A stretch of 64,000 bases of DNA. Origin: Rhodobacteraceae bacterium KLH11 (GTDB lineage Bacteria > Pseudomonadota > Alphaproteobacteria > Rhodobacterales > Rhodobacteraceae). The position numbers and the translations under genes are program-made. The notes under the pieces were generated by a model. It had not been told where the DNA came from. It saw nothing but the letters and a program-made list of their open reading frames with translations, and ran no database searches. This document shows positions 55,472 through 64,000 of this stretch, piece after piece. The stretch's first letter is position 1; every line of letters starts with the position of its first letter. The stretch spans positions 2,537,529-2,601,528 of the forward strand of contig DS999531.1 of NCBI GenBank assembly GCA_000158135.1. The letters run 5' to 3'.

Positions 55472-57076
55472 TTAAGTCATCATTTCCTTTGTCGCCGTCA
55501 GGCTCAGGTCCGGGTAATCGCGCACCACCCGGTCGATATCCCACTGCAGCCGCGTCAGGTAAACGATGGCGCCGTCATGGTCATGGGCGATATGCTGCTT
55601 GTTGGCGTTGACGAACTGTTCGACCTCGGCCTTTTCACCGCTGACCCAGCGGGCGGAGGTGAATTGCGACGCCTCAAACCGCACGGGCAGGCCGTATTCC
55701 ATCTCGATCCGGCTGGCGAGCACTTCGAATTGCAGCGCGCCGACAACACCCACGATGAAGCCCGAGCCGATCGAGGGTTTGAACACCTTGGCCGCGCCTT
55801 CCTCGGCAAACTGCATCAGGGCCTTTTCCAGATGCTTGGCCTTCATCGGATCGCCCGGACGGACGGTCTGCAGCAATTCCGGCGCGAAAGAGGGGATGCC
55901 GGTCACCCGGATCACCTCGCCTTCGGTCAGGGTATCGCCGATGCGCAACTGACCGTGGTTGGGAATACCGATGATGTCGCCCGCCCATGCCTCTTCGGCC
56001 AATTCCCGGTCAGAGGCCAGAAACAGCACGGGATTCGAGATTGCCATCGGCTTTTTCGAGCGCACATGCGTCAGTTTCATGCCGCGCTTGAAGTGACCGC
56101 TCGCCATGCGCACAAAGGCCACCCGGTCGCGGTGCTTGGGGTCCATATTGGCCTGCACCTTGAAGACAAAACCGGCGACCTTCTTTTCATCCGGCGCGAT
56201 CTGGCGGGGCTCAGCCGATTGCACCTGCGGCTGTGGGCCGTAAGCGCCGATACCTTCCATCAGTTCCTTGACGCCAAACGAGTTGATGGCGGAACCGAAC
56301 CAGATCGGGGTCATGTGCCCCTCAAGAACCGCCTGCGGGTCGAGCTTGGGCAGCAATTCGCGCGCCATCTCAACCTCTTCCAGCAGCTTGTCGAGCAGGT
56401 GTTCGGGCACATGTTCGGCCAGTTTCGGATCGTCCAAGCCTTTGATTTCAATGCTTTCAGCCACCTTGTTGCGGTCGGCACGGTCCATCAGCTCCAACCG
56501 GTCGCGCAGCATGTCATAGCAGCCGATGAAATCACGGCCCACACCGATGGGCCATGCGGCAGGCGTGACGTCGATGGCGAGCATTTCCTGAATCTCGTCG
56601 ATGATCTCGAACGTATCGCGGCTTTCGCGGTCCATCTTGTTACAGAAGGTCAGGATCGGCAGGTCGCGCAGGCGGCAGACCTCGAACAGTTTCTGCGTCT
56701 GGCTTTCCACACCTTTTGCGCCGTCGATCACCATCACGGCAGCATCCACAGCTGTCAGCGTGCGATAGGTATCTTCCGAGAAATCGCTGTGACCGGGCGT
56801 ATCCACCAGATTGAACCGGAAATTCCCGTAATCGAACGACATGGCCGACGCGGAAACCGAGATGCCGCGATCCTTCTCCATCTGCATGAAGTCCGACCGC
56901 GTGCGCCGCGCCTCACCCTTGGCGCGCACCTGACCAGCCATCTGGATGGCACCGCCATACAGCAGAAACTTTTCCGTCAGCGTCGTCTTGCCCGCATCCG
57001 GGTGCGAGATGATGGCGAATGTCCGGCGCCGGGCGATCTCGGGCGGCAGAGAGGGCTGGTTCGAGGTATCAAGCAT
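55472..57076 (-). CDS. prfC: Peptide chain release factor 3
   Basis: 534-aa translational GTPase that removes RF1/RF2 from the ribosome. G motifs: SHPDAGKTT (24-32), RGISVSASAMSF, DTPGHSDF, and NKMDRESRD. Domains II and III follow the EF-G pattern, ending with GALQFEVLASRIEMEYGLPV and HDHDGAIVYLTRLQWDI. ATG 57076 is the start; the frame runs up to 57259 but overlaps the divergent promoter. A run of 109 bp separates it from the SnoaL-like gene. Confidence 0.96.
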   Translation of the reverse strand: MLDTSNQPSLPPEIARRRTFAIISHPDAGKTTLTEKFLLYGGAIQMAGQVRAKGEARRTRSDFMQMEKDRGISVSASAMSFDYGNFRFNLVDTPGHSDFSEDTYRTLTAVDAAVMVIDGAKGVESQTQKLFEVCRLRDLPILTFCNKMDRESRDTFEIIDEIQEMLAIDVTPAAWPIGVGRDFIGCYDMLRDRLELMDRADRNKVAESIEIKGLDDPKLAEHVPEHLLDKLLEEVEMARELLPKLDPQAVLEGHMTPIWFGSAINSFGVKELMEGIGAYGPQPQVQSAEPRQIAPDEKKVAGFVFKVQANMDPKHRDRVAFVRMASGHFKRGMKLTHVRSKKPMAISNPVLFLASDRELAEEAWAGDIIGIPNHGQLRIGDTLTEGEVIRVTGIPSFAPELLQTVRPGDPMKAKHLEKALMQFAEEGAAKVFKPSIGSGFIVGVVGALQFEVLASRIEMEYGLPVRFEASQFTSARWVSGEKAEVEQFVNANKQHIAHDHDGAIVYLTRLQWDIDRVVRDYPDLSLTATKEMMT

Positions 57077-57185
57077 GCTCGCGCGTATAGGCGGGGAATC
57101 CTGCCGAAGCAAGACAAAGGGGGTGGATCGAATCGCGGTTCTGTGACTATAAGAACATATAGTGAACAAAATATGGAGTGGATCA

Positions 57186-57548
57186 ATGAATTTGAAAGAA
57201 ATCGCGGATGAGCTGGTGGCGGGGTGCCGTGAGGATCGCGCCAAGGAAAACCTGAGCAAAATTTATGCAGCTGATGCTGTATCAGTTGAAGCACAAGATA
57301 TGGAAGGTATGGGGCGCGAGACGCATGGTATCGAAGGCATTCGTGGAAAACACGATTGGTGGGAGGGTGCGCATGAAGTGTCAGGTGCCTCGGTCAGTGA
57401 CCCGTATATCCATGGCGAGGATCGGTTCGCGGTCATTTTCGAAGTACAGGGCAAGGTGAAGGAAACCGGTGAAACCTTTGATATGAAAGAGGTTGGTCTC
57501 TATCACGTCGCAGATGGCAAGATCGTGCGGGAAGAGTTCTTTTACTGA
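57186..57548 (+). CDS. SnoaL-like/NTF2-fold protein
   Basis: 120 aa. MNLKEIADELVAGCREDRAKENLSKIYAADAVSVEAQDMEG, GIEGIRGKHDWWEGAHEVSGASVSDPYIHGEDRFAVIFEVQGKVKETG, and ending EVGLYHVADGKIVREEFFY are an alpha+beta barrel of the NTF2/SnoaL type. Members are often ligand-binding or small hydrolases; none can be chosen here. GGAGTGG precedes ATG 57186. Confidence 0.85.
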   Translation: MNLKEIADELVAGCREDRAKENLSKIYAADAVSVEAQDMEGMGRETHGIEGIRGKHDWWEGAHEVSGASVSDPYIHGEDRFAVIFEVQGKVKETGETFDMKEVGLYHVADGKIVREEFFY

Positions 57549-57621
57549 CGTGGTTTGAATTCTGGTCTTCCCCGTCTGGCCGGTGCTAGACAGTCAGGCG
57601 ACATCAGATGGGGAGGACGCA

Positions 57622-58401
57622 ATGGATCTGGGTATCAAGGGAAAGCGCGCGCTGGTCTGCGCCAGCAGCAAAGGGTTGGGTCTGGGCTGTGCCGAAGCAC
57701 TTGCCGCGGCCGGAGTGGGCCTTGTTATGAACGCGCGCGGTGCTGAAGCGCTGGAGGGTGAGGCCGCGCGCCTGCGATCCGAATACAGCGTGGATGTGCA
57801 AACCGTGGCCTGTGATGTGACAAGCCCCGAGGGTCAGGCGCGGGTGATAGAAGCCGCTCAGGATGTTGATATTCTTGTGACAAATGCGGGCGGCCCCCCT
57901 CCGGGGATGTGGTCGGACTGGGAACGGGATGACTTCATCAAGGCACTGGATGCCAACATGCTGACGCCAATTGCGTTTATGAAAGCACTGCTACCGGGGA
58001 TGATGGGCAAGGGCTGGGGTCGGGTGGTGAACATCACCTCGCAATCCGTGCGTGCGCCGATCCCCGTGCTGGGCCTGTCAAACGCGGCACGAACCGGATT
58101 GACCGGCTATGTGGCCGGAACCTCGCGGCAGGTGGCTCCGCATGGGGTGACGATCAACAACCTGTTGCCGGGCATTCATGCCACCGACCGTGCGGATGCT
58201 CTGGACGGTGGCGTTTCGGCGCAAAAAGGGATCACGATTGACCAAGCCCGTGCTGAGCGTGCCGCCACCATCCCGACCCGCCGCTATGGAACACCGCAGG
58301 AGTTCGGCGCCACCTGCGCGTTTCTGTGTTCGCAGCATGCCGGGTTCATCGTTGGGCAGAACATTCTGCTGGATGGCGGCAGTACCAATCTGACGATGTG
58401 A
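57622..58401 (+). CDS. SDR family oxidoreductase (3-oxoacyl-reductase-like)
   Basis: 259 aa. ALVCASSKGLGLGCAEALA (10-28) is a variant of the TGxxxGxG loop (CASSKGLG, in a BphB/FabG-like subgroup), VDILVTNAGGPPPG near 83, and MKALLPGMMGKGWGRVVNITSQSVRAP near 121 with Ser; the expected Tyr-x-x-x-Lys is replaced by LSNAARTGLTGYV, so the catalytic Tyr and Lys seem missing (Asn-Ala-Ala-Arg). This is a known variant in some SDRs with reduced or altered activity. GGGAGGACG precedes ATG 57622. Confidence 0.82.
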   Translation: MDLGIKGKRALVCASSKGLGLGCAEALAAAGVGLVMNARGAEALEGEAARLRSEYSVDVQTVACDVTSPEGQARVIEAAQDVDILVTNAGGPPPGMWSDWERDDFIKALDANMLTPIAFMKALLPGMMGKGWGRVVNITSQSVRAPIPVLGLSNAARTGLTGYVAGTSRQVAPHGVTINNLLPGIHATDRADALDGGVSAQKGITIDQARAERAATIPTRRYGTPQEFGATCAFLCSQHAGFIVGQNILLDGGSTNLTM

Positions 58402-58404
58402 GCT

Positions 58405-59517
58405 ATGGCGCAGAATTTTTCACTGAAAGATCAGTTGTTCAACGCAGAAAAAACCAGCTATCTTGCGGGTTTGTTTGCGAATGCTGATCCGGGTTTCGAC
58501 GCGGTAGCGTTCGAGGCAAAAGTGATGTCGCGCCTGCCTGAGCTTGAGTTGAAAGAGCGGATGGCGTGGATTGCCGCGTGCCTGCAAGAGGCCATTCCGG
58601 GCGCGCTGCCAGAGGTTGCTCCGACCCTGTTACGGGCTTTGCCGCCACCGCTCGACCCCGATAAAAGCGATGATGATTTTGGCGATTTTATCTTTGCACC
58701 CTTGGGTGACTGGGTGTGTGCGGTTGGTCTGGATCACCCGTCTTTGGCACTTGATGTGCTTGAGGAACTGACCCAGCGCTTTTCCATGGAATGGGCGATC
58801 CGCCCGTTCCTGAATCACCACCCCGATCTGGTGCTGGAGCGGATGCGGGTCTGGTGTGACCACCCCAGCTATCATGTGCGCCGTCTGGTCAGTGAGGGCA
58901 CACGCCCGCGTTTACCCTGGGGGCAGGCGGTCGGCTTGGCACTGTCGGATCCGCTGCCGCTGCTGGACCGGTTGCAGGGGGACCAGACGCGCTATGTCAC
59001 GCGGTCGGTGGCCAATCATTTGAACGACATCACCAAGAAAGATCCCGATCTGGTGCTGGAGCGTTTGCGCGTGTGGAATGAAACCGGGCAGCAGGACGGG
59101 GGCGAATTGCAGTGGATGACCGCTCATGCCTTGCGAGGCCTCGTGAAATCGGGTCACGCGGGGGCGATGAAAGCGCTGGGATACGATCCGGACGCCGAGA
59201 TTGCGGTTGACGTTCAGATCAGCGGCCCCGCGCGGATCGGTGAGGCGCTAACGTTTGAAACTGCGTTGAGTGGTGACAAGGATCAGCCGGTTCTTGTTGA
59301 TTATATCATTCATTTCCAACGCCCTGGCGGCAAGATCTCACCCAAGGTGCATAAGCTGAAACAGACCGTGCTGGAGGGGGGCACCCTGGCGCTTGAGAAA
59401 CGGCATAGGCTGAAAGGCAACGCGACCACTTTCAAACTGGTACCCGGGCCGCACCGCCTGGAAATTCAGGTAAACGGGCGCGTTTGCGCAGGCGTGGATT
59501 TCGAACTGCTGGCCTGA
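58405..59517 (+). CDS. AlkC-like DNA alkylation repair protein
   Basis: 370 aa. Alpha-helical HEAT-like repeats fill residues 1 to about 260 (LDVLEELTQRFSMEWAIRPFLNHHPDLVLERMRVWCDHPSYHVRRLVSEGTRPRLPW), followed by an immunoglobulin-like beta domain (about 270-370, VDVQISGPARIGEALTFETALSG). This pairing is the AlkC glycosylase architecture that removes 3-methyladenine. Three bp follow the SDR stop, so it may be co-transcribed. Confidence 0.85.
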   Translation: MAQNFSLKDQLFNAEKTSYLAGLFANADPGFDAVAFEAKVMSRLPELELKERMAWIAACLQEAIPGALPEVAPTLLRALPPPLDPDKSDDDFGDFIFAPLGDWVCAVGLDHPSLALDVLEELTQRFSMEWAIRPFLNHHPDLVLERMRVWCDHPSYHVRRLVSEGTRPRLPWGQAVGLALSDPLPLLDRLQGDQTRYVTRSVANHLNDITKKDPDLVLERLRVWNETGQQDGGELQWMTAHALRGLVKSGHAGAMKALGYDPDAEIAVDVQISGPARIGEALTFETALSGDKDQPVLVDYIIHFQRPGGKISPKVHKLKQTVLEGGTLALEKRHRLKGNATTFKLVPGPHRLEIQVNGRVCAGVDFELLA

Positions 59518-59614
59518 GCGTTGTCACGGTTTTGTCATTTCACGGGCTGATGGATTGCGCGGTGCGGCCTGCTGCACTAGCTGCGATGCAATCAGTTGCA
59601 AAAGGAACACCCAG

Positions 59615-60661
59615 ATGAAGCATGAGGCTGTGCAGAATTACTATGGTGAGGTGCTGCAGGGCAGCGCCGATTTGCAGACAAATGCATGCTGCACGCCAGA
59701 TGATATGCCCGATCACGTCAAGGGAATTCTTTCGCAGATTCATGATGATGTGTTGACGCGTTACTATGGTTGCGGGTTGATCGCGCCGCTTGATCTGGAG
59801 GGGATGCATATCCTCGATCTGGGCTGCGGTGCCGGGCGCGACGTGTATGCTCTGTCCGCGATGGTTGGCGAGACGGGGCGCGTTGTGGGCGTCGACATGA
59901 CGCCCGAGCAACTGGACGTGGCGCGGGCGCATCAGGATTATCACGCAAAGGCCTTTGGGCATTCGGCCAGTAATGTCGAATTCCATCACGGTTATATCGA
60001 AAAGCTGGATGAGCTGGACCTTGAGCCGGGCTCATTCGATATCATCGTCTCCAACTGCGTGATTAATCTGGCAACTGACAAGGCTGCTGTCTTGCGTGGT
60101 GCCCACCGTCTGTTGAAAGAAGGCGGAGAGATGTATTTCTCGGACGTCTACGCCGACCGCCGGGTTCCCAAGGCCATGGCCGAGGACGAGGTTCTGTATG
60201 GCGAGTGCCTGTCGGGCGCGCTGTATTGGAATGATTTCCTGTCGATGTCACGCGCGACGGGATTTGGTGATCCGCGCCGTGTGACACACCGGCCGTTGAC
60301 AATCGAGAACCCGGTGCTGGAAGAACGGGTTGCACCGCTTAGCTTTATTTCGGCCACCTACCGTCTGTTCAAACTGCCGGAACTTGAACCCGCTTGCGAA
60401 GATTACGGTCAGGCCGTGATTTACAAGGGAACAGTACCGCACGCGCCGCATGAGTTCGTGCTGGATGACCATCATCTGATCGAGGCTGGCAAGGTGTTTC
60501 CGGTATGTGGCAACACATGGATGATGTTGCAGGATACGCGTTTTGCCCGGCATTTCGAGTTCATTGGCGATTTCTCGACCCATCACGGGATTTTCGAAGG
60601 ATGCGGCGGGGAAAGCCCGTTTGTGGTGGAAGGTGAGGCAGCCTCGAGCGGCTGCTGCTGA
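59615..60661 (+). CDS. arsM: Arsenite S-adenosylmethionine methyltransferase
   Basis: 348-aa enzyme methylating As(III) to volatile or excreted species. AdoMet loop ILDLGCGAGRDVYAL (66-80). The three cysteines conserved in characterised ArsM (matching C72, C174 and C224 of the Cyanidioschyzon enzyme) fit Cys53 in YYGCG, Cys148 in SNCVINL and Cys198 in GECLSGALYW. Extra cysteines occur as N-terminal ACC and the C-terminal SGCC. No arsR, arsB or arsC is adjacent, so this is a stand-alone gene. AAAGGAACA precedes ATG 59615. Confidence 0.93.
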   Translation: MKHEAVQNYYGEVLQGSADLQTNACCTPDDMPDHVKGILSQIHDDVLTRYYGCGLIAPLDLEGMHILDLGCGAGRDVYALSAMVGETGRVVGVDMTPEQLDVARAHQDYHAKAFGHSASNVEFHHGYIEKLDELDLEPGSFDIIVSNCVINLATDKAAVLRGAHRLLKEGGEMYFSDVYADRRVPKAMAEDEVLYGECLSGALYWNDFLSMSRATGFGDPRRVTHRPLTIENPVLEERVAPLSFISATYRLFKLPELEPACEDYGQAVIYKGTVPHAPHEFVLDDHHLIEAGKVFPVCGNTWMMLQDTRFARHFEFIGDFSTHHGIFEGCGGESPFVVEGEAASSGCC

Positions 60662-60706
60662 TACCTTGCGCCTGAGGGGCGGGGTTGCTATCCCCGCCCA
60701 AGCCCG

Positions 60707-61828
60707 ATGAATTTGATCGGGAAAGGCAACGGGGCCCCATCGGTGACAGTAACAACTCCTCCTCCTCGGCTGGAAATCCGCAATCTGGTCGCGCGCTTCG
60801 GCGGGCGGGTCGTGGTGGATGACGTCTCGCTGAGCGTACAGGCCGGGCAGGTGACCTGCCTTCTGGGGCCGTCGGGCTGTGGCAAATCGACCACCTTGCG
60901 GATGATCGCAGGGGTCGAAATGCAAAGCTCGGGCGAGATCTATGTGGATGGCAAGCTGATCTGTGACACGGTGTTTCGGGTCCCCCCGGAACGGCGCGAG
61001 ATCGGGTTGATGTTTCAGGATTTTGCCCTGTTTCCGCATCTGAGCGTGGCAGACAACGTGGCGTTTGGCCTGAAAGGCAGCAAGGAACAGAAACGCGCGC
61101 GCGTTGAGGAATTGCTGGCCAAGGTTGATCTGCTGCGTTTTGTCGACGGGTTCCCGCATCAGTTGTCGGGCGGCGAACAACAGCGGGTTGCGCTGGCTCG
61201 GGCGCTGGCACCGCGCCCGCGGATCATGTTGATGGACGAGCCGTTCTCGGGGCTCGACAATCGTTTGCGCGACGGTATCCGGGATGAGACGCTTTCGATC
61301 CTCAAGGAAGAGGACGCCGCGGTTTTGCTGGTCACGCATGAGCCGGAAGAGGCGATGCGGATGGCGGATGAAATAGCACTGATGCGGCGCGGCAAGATCG
61401 TGCAGCAGGGCGCGCCCTACAACGTCTATACCCGTCCGGTCGACAAGGCAGCGGTCGCGTTCTTCAGCGATGTCAATGTACTGAAATCGCAGGTGAACGG
61501 CGCGCTGGCGGAAACTCCGTTCGGACAGTTCCTGTCACCCGGCGTGCCGGATGGAACAGATGTTGAGATCGTTTTTCGCCCGCAACATGTCAAACTGGAT
61601 TTTGACCGCAACGGCAAAGGCCCGGTGCCCACAGCGACCGATGGCGTCGCCGCACGCGGCGTGGTTGAACGGGCACGGTTTCTGGGCAATGAAAGCCTTG
61701 TTGAGTTCCGCATGGACCATGACGGCTCGATCCTGAAGGCGACCGTGCCGAATGTGTTTGTGCCGAAAGAGGGCCGGGTTATGTGGCTGACCATCCGCCG
61801 CGACCGGTGCTTTGTGTTCCCGGCCTGA
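60707..61828 (+). CDS. ABC transporter ATP-binding protein, Fe(III)/2-aminoethylphosphonate-type
   Basis: 373-aa ATPase with GPSGCGKST (54-62), LSGGEQQRVALARAL near 155, MDEPFSGLDN Walker B near 175 and the switch VTHEPEEAMRMAD. A C-terminal TOBE domain (about 280-373) ends VFVPKEGRVMWLTIRRDRCFVF, as in FbpC/PotA-type importers for iron, polyamine or phosphonate. No permease or binding-protein gene is beside it, so it is an orphan. The start could also be GTG 60743. Confidence 0.88.
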   Translation: MNLIGKGNGAPSVTVTTPPPRLEIRNLVARFGGRVVVDDVSLSVQAGQVTCLLGPSGCGKSTTLRMIAGVEMQSSGEIYVDGKLICDTVFRVPPERREIGLMFQDFALFPHLSVADNVAFGLKGSKEQKRARVEELLAKVDLLRFVDGFPHQLSGGEQQRVALARALAPRPRIMLMDEPFSGLDNRLRDGIRDETLSILKEEDAAVLLVTHEPEEAMRMADEIALMRRGKIVQQGAPYNVYTRPVDKAAVAFFSDVNVLKSQVNGALAETPFGQFLSPGVPDGTDVEIVFRPQHVKLDFDRNGKGPVPTATDGVAARGVVERARFLGNESLVEFRMDHDGSILKATVPNVFVPKEGRVMWLTIRRDRCFVFPA

Positions 61829-61947
61829 CGCCCTTCATATGCATTTTCGCCCAAAGTGGTGCGTGAAAGCCGCAGATTGCGGGCCCGCTTTGCTTGCCGC
61901 AGCGCGGGGGCGGGTCTATCAAGGGCCAAACACGGGGTGGATCGGGC

Positions 61948-62730
61948 ATGCGCATTCTTCTGACAAATGATGACGGCATCAACGCGCCGGGGCTGGTCGT
62001 GCTTGAGGCGATTGCCGCCCAACTGGCAGGCCCGGATGGCGAGGTCTGGGTGGTCGCCCCGGCTTTTGAGCAATCCGGGGTGGGGCATTGCATCAGCTAT
62101 ACGCATCCGATGATGGTCGCCAGGCTGGACGAGCGGCGTTATGCCGCCGAAGGATCGCCGGCGGATTGCGTTCTGGCGGGGTTGCATGACGTGATGAAAG
62201 ATGCACCGCCGGATCTGGTGCTTTCCGGGGTCAATCGGGGCAACAACTCGGCCGAGAACACGCTGTATTCCGGTACGATCGGTGGCGCGATGGAGGCGGC
62301 ACTGCAGGGCGTGCCCGCCATTGCCTTGTCGCAATATTTCGGACCCCGCAATCTGGGGCTGGACGATCCATTTGAAGCAGCCGTCAGATATGGGGCTGAT
62401 CTGGTACGTCGTATTCTGGAGGCAACTCCAAAAGAACAGGGCGATTACCGCTTGTTTTATAACGTGAATTTCCCACCGGTTCCGGCAGATGAGGTGCTGG
62501 GCACCCGTGTCGCGCCACAGGGGTTTCGCCGGGATACCCATTTCGGGGTCGAGCCGCACAGCTCGCCCTCGGGCCGCCGTTTTTTGTGGATCAAGGGCGG
62601 GTACCAGCATAACCCGACCGCACCGGGCACGGATGCGGCTGTGAATCTCGACGGCTATATCTCGGTCACGCCGATGCGGGCCGATCTGACGGCGCATGAT
62701 GCGCTTGAGGCATTGAAGATCATCGAATGA
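61948..62730 (+). CDS. surE: 5'/3'-nucleotidase SurE
   Basis: 260-aa metal-dependent nucleotidase. [14 protein letters not shown] (3-16) binds the metal with Asp8-Asp9, then [13 protein letters not shown] (with Ser), [28 protein letters not shown] (Asn ligand) and FYNVNFP. Start ATG 61948 is standard. Overlaps pcm as ATGA. surE-pcm-nlpD is a conserved stationary-phase survival cluster. Confidence 0.96.
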   Translation: MRILLTNDDGINAPGLVVLEAIAAQLAGPDGEVWVVAPAFEQSGVGHCISYTHPMMVARLDERRYAAEGSPADCVLAGLHDVMKDAPPDLVLSGVNRGNNSAENTLYSGTIGGAMEAALQGVPAIALSQYFGPRNLGLDDPFEAAVRYGADLVRRILEATPKEQGDYRLFYNVNFPPVPADEVLGTRVAPQGFRRDTHFGVEPHSSPSGRRFLWIKGGYQHNPTAPGTDAAVNLDGYISVTPMRADLTAHDALEALKIIE

Positions 62731-63377
62731 CAGGACCAAGCGCTGAAACCACCATGCAGTTCCTGTTTGCCTTGCGGTCACGCGGGGTGACGGATGCACG
62801 TGTGCTGGCGGCGATGGAACAGATCGACCGGGGGCGGTTTGTCAAAGGCCTGTTTGCTGAACGCGCTTATGAGGATACGCCACTGCCGATTGCCTGTGGC
62901 CAGACGATCAGCCAGCCCTCGGTTGTGGGGCTGATGACACAGGCGCTGCAGGTGCGGCCTCGGGACACGGTGCTGGAAGTGGGCACCGGCTCGGGCTATC
63001 AGGCGGCGATCCTGTCGAAACTGGCGCGGCGGGTTTATACGGTGGAACGGCACAAGCGCCTGGTGCGCGAAACCGGGCAGCTGTTTCGCGATCTGGCGCT
63101 GACCAATGTGACGGCGATGTTGTCGGATGGCTCGTTTGGATTGCCCGAACAGGCTCCGTTTGACCGTATCATTGTGACCGCTGCCGCCGAAGATCCCCCG
63201 GGGCCGCTCTTGGCGCAGTTGAAAATCGGCGGTATCATGGTGTTGCCGGTGGGACAGTCGGATGCGGTGCAGACCCTGATCCGGGTCACGCGTACCGAAA
63301 CCGGGCTGGATTACGACGAAATATTACCGGTTCGTTTTGTGCCTCTGCTTGAGGGGCTGGGAAAAGACGGAGCCTAA
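62727..63377 (+). CDS. pcm: Protein-L-isoaspartate O-methyltransferase
   Basis: 216-aa AdoMet-dependent repair enzyme that methylates isoaspartyl residues. [24 protein letters not shown] near 52-75 is the substrate motif, [15 protein letters not shown] near 86-100 the AdoMet loop, and [20 protein letters not shown] near 145-164 the rest. Coupled to surE. Confidence 0.95.
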   Translation: MTGPSAETTMQFLFALRSRGVTDARVLAAMEQIDRGRFVKGLFAERAYEDTPLPIACGQTISQPSVVGLMTQALQVRPRDTVLEVGTGSGYQAAILSKLARRVYTVERHKRLVRETGQLFRDLALTNVTAMLSDGSFGLPEQAPFDRIIVTAAAEDPPGPLLAQLKIGGIMVLPVGQSDAVQTLIRVTRTETGLDYDEILPVRFVPLLEGLGKDGA

Positions 63378-63435
63378 AGCTATACTAACGGTGCCGGAAC
63401 CCCGGAGAACAGGGGCAGGTGTTGAGGACAGTAAA

Positions 63436-64000
63436 ATGAGAGCAGTTTCCAATTCAGCAATACGCCGCTGTGCAACCGGTGTTGCCGCGCTTGCAATTCT
63501 GGCCGGATGCGAAGGACCGTTCGACTATGACTTGCGCGGCAATGTCGGCGGGTTTTCCACGACGGACGCCGCACTGGCCGCCACCGCCAGCCGCCCGACG
63601 CCGGATGCGCGCGGGGTGATTACCTATCCCAACTATCAGGTTGCTGTGGCCCGCAGTGGCGACACCGTGGGGGATGTTGCGGCCCGCATTGGTATGCCGG
63701 TGACCGAGCTGGCCCGGTTCAATGGGCTGCAACCCAACGACTCGCTGCGTGATGGCGAGGTGCTGGCCCTGCCGCGTCAGGTCGCTGCTGCGAGCAATGT
63801 GGATATCGCGACGATTGCAGGTACTGCGATTGATCAGGCACCGGATTCGGGGTCCGTTCAGACCTCGACCCTGCAGCCTGCGCAACCCGCGGCGGCCCCG
63901 GCCCCTGCTGCCGCCGGGCCCGAACCGATCCGGCATAAGGTAAAGCGGGGCGAGACCGCCTATACCATCTCGCGCCTGTATCAGGTTTCGGTGGAATCGC
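63436..64000 (+). CDS. nlpD: Lipoprotein with LysM repeats, NlpD-type (3' end outside window)
   Basis: Only the first 188 codons are present. Signal with lipobox LAGC and lipid Cys at residue 25, a Thr/Ala-rich linker, LysM 1 (YQVAVARSGDTVGDVAARIGMPVTELARFNGL, near 67-98), a Pro/Ala linker and the start of LysM 2 (HKVKRGETAYTISRLYQVS, near 168). NlpD carries a C-terminal inactive M23 peptidase domain beyond this point and activates amidases in cell separation. The surE-pcm-nlpD order supports the name. Confidence 0.88.
   Translation, partial: MRAVSNSAIRRCATGVAALAILAGCEGPFDYDLRGNVGGFSTTDAALAATASRPTPDARGVITYPNYQVAVARSGDTVGDVAARIGMPVTELARFNGLQPNDSLRDGEVLALPRQVAAASNVDIATIAGTAIDQAPDSGSVQTSTLQPAQPAAAPAPAAAGPEPIRHKVKRGETAYTISRLYQVSVES

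Noticed and set aside
55577..57211. 544-aa open frame opposite prfC
   Set aside because: Frame-mirrored shadow of a clear RF3 gene.

Overview
The window is a gene-dense stretch of about 60% GC chromosome from an alphaproteobacterium, most likely a marine Rhodobacteraceae member of the Roseobacter group (Ruegeria-like). This rests on gene order and protein style: dgt-argS-SPOR-nagZ-scpA-scpB, rpmF-plsX-fabH-ihfA-merR with yceD and bamE beside it, lptG-lptD-surA-pdxA-rsmA, surE-pcm-nlpD, a double-length dCTP deaminase, an OlsB acyltransferase, and a carnitine dehydrogenase fused to a thioesterase. There are about 70 protein genes, one tRNA, and no phage, IS element or CRISPR. No gap between genes exceeds 300 bases; the longest are 259 bp (19328-19586), about 240 bp (17832-18073) and 232 bp (26827-27058).

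Layout. 1-7.5 kb: nucleotide clean-up, arginyl-tRNA synthetase, cell-envelope and chromosome-segregation genes in one tight + strand run. 7.5-13 kb: minus-strand dCTP deaminase, tRNA-Pro(GGG), and the MerR/IHF/fatty-acid/phospholipid/L32 cluster. 13-17 kb: bamE, ornithine-lipid acyltransferase, an ABC-F ATPase and an SDR. 17-18 kb: a secreted protein of unknown function made of a Gly/Asp repeat block followed by a Gly/Lys/Ser block. 18-27 kb: tyrS, anmK, cupin, selO, a Fur-family regulator, a drug/metabolite exporter and enolase with a LacI-type operator. 27-33 kb: a 55-aa lipoprotein, nucleoside hydrolase, mazG and a three-gene set of M20 amidohydrolase plus two ureohydrolases. 33-37.5 kb: prfA-prmC, DUF4167, TetR and a YHS protein. 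37.6-44 kb: outer-membrane biogenesis operon on the minus strand. 44-47 kb: pepA, holC, aldo/keto reductase. 47-52 kb: a carnitine catabolism locus. 52-57 kb: transporter, RNA helicase, glycosyltransferase, RF3. 57-64 kb: SDR, AlkC-like repair protein, ArsM, ferric-type ABC ATPase, and surE-pcm-nlpD, the last cut by the window end.

How they work together. The lpt/surA/bamE genes build the outer membrane, although lptF is missing from the place it normally holds before lptG, leaving a 30-codon open frame that looks like a deletion scar. The carnitine genes would convert L-carnitine through 3-dehydrocarnitine and betainyl-CoA to glycine betaine; their GlxA/AraC-type regulator carries a one-base frameshift in its DNA-binding domain. 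The amidohydrolase and ureohydrolase set suggests use of guanidino compounds as nitrogen sources.

The best leads for something undescribed are the diblock repeat secreted protein, the lptF scar, the frameshifted regulator, a family of four short intergenic repeats (two nearly identical), and several palindromic operator candidates. All functional calls come from reading the translated sequence; no database search was run.
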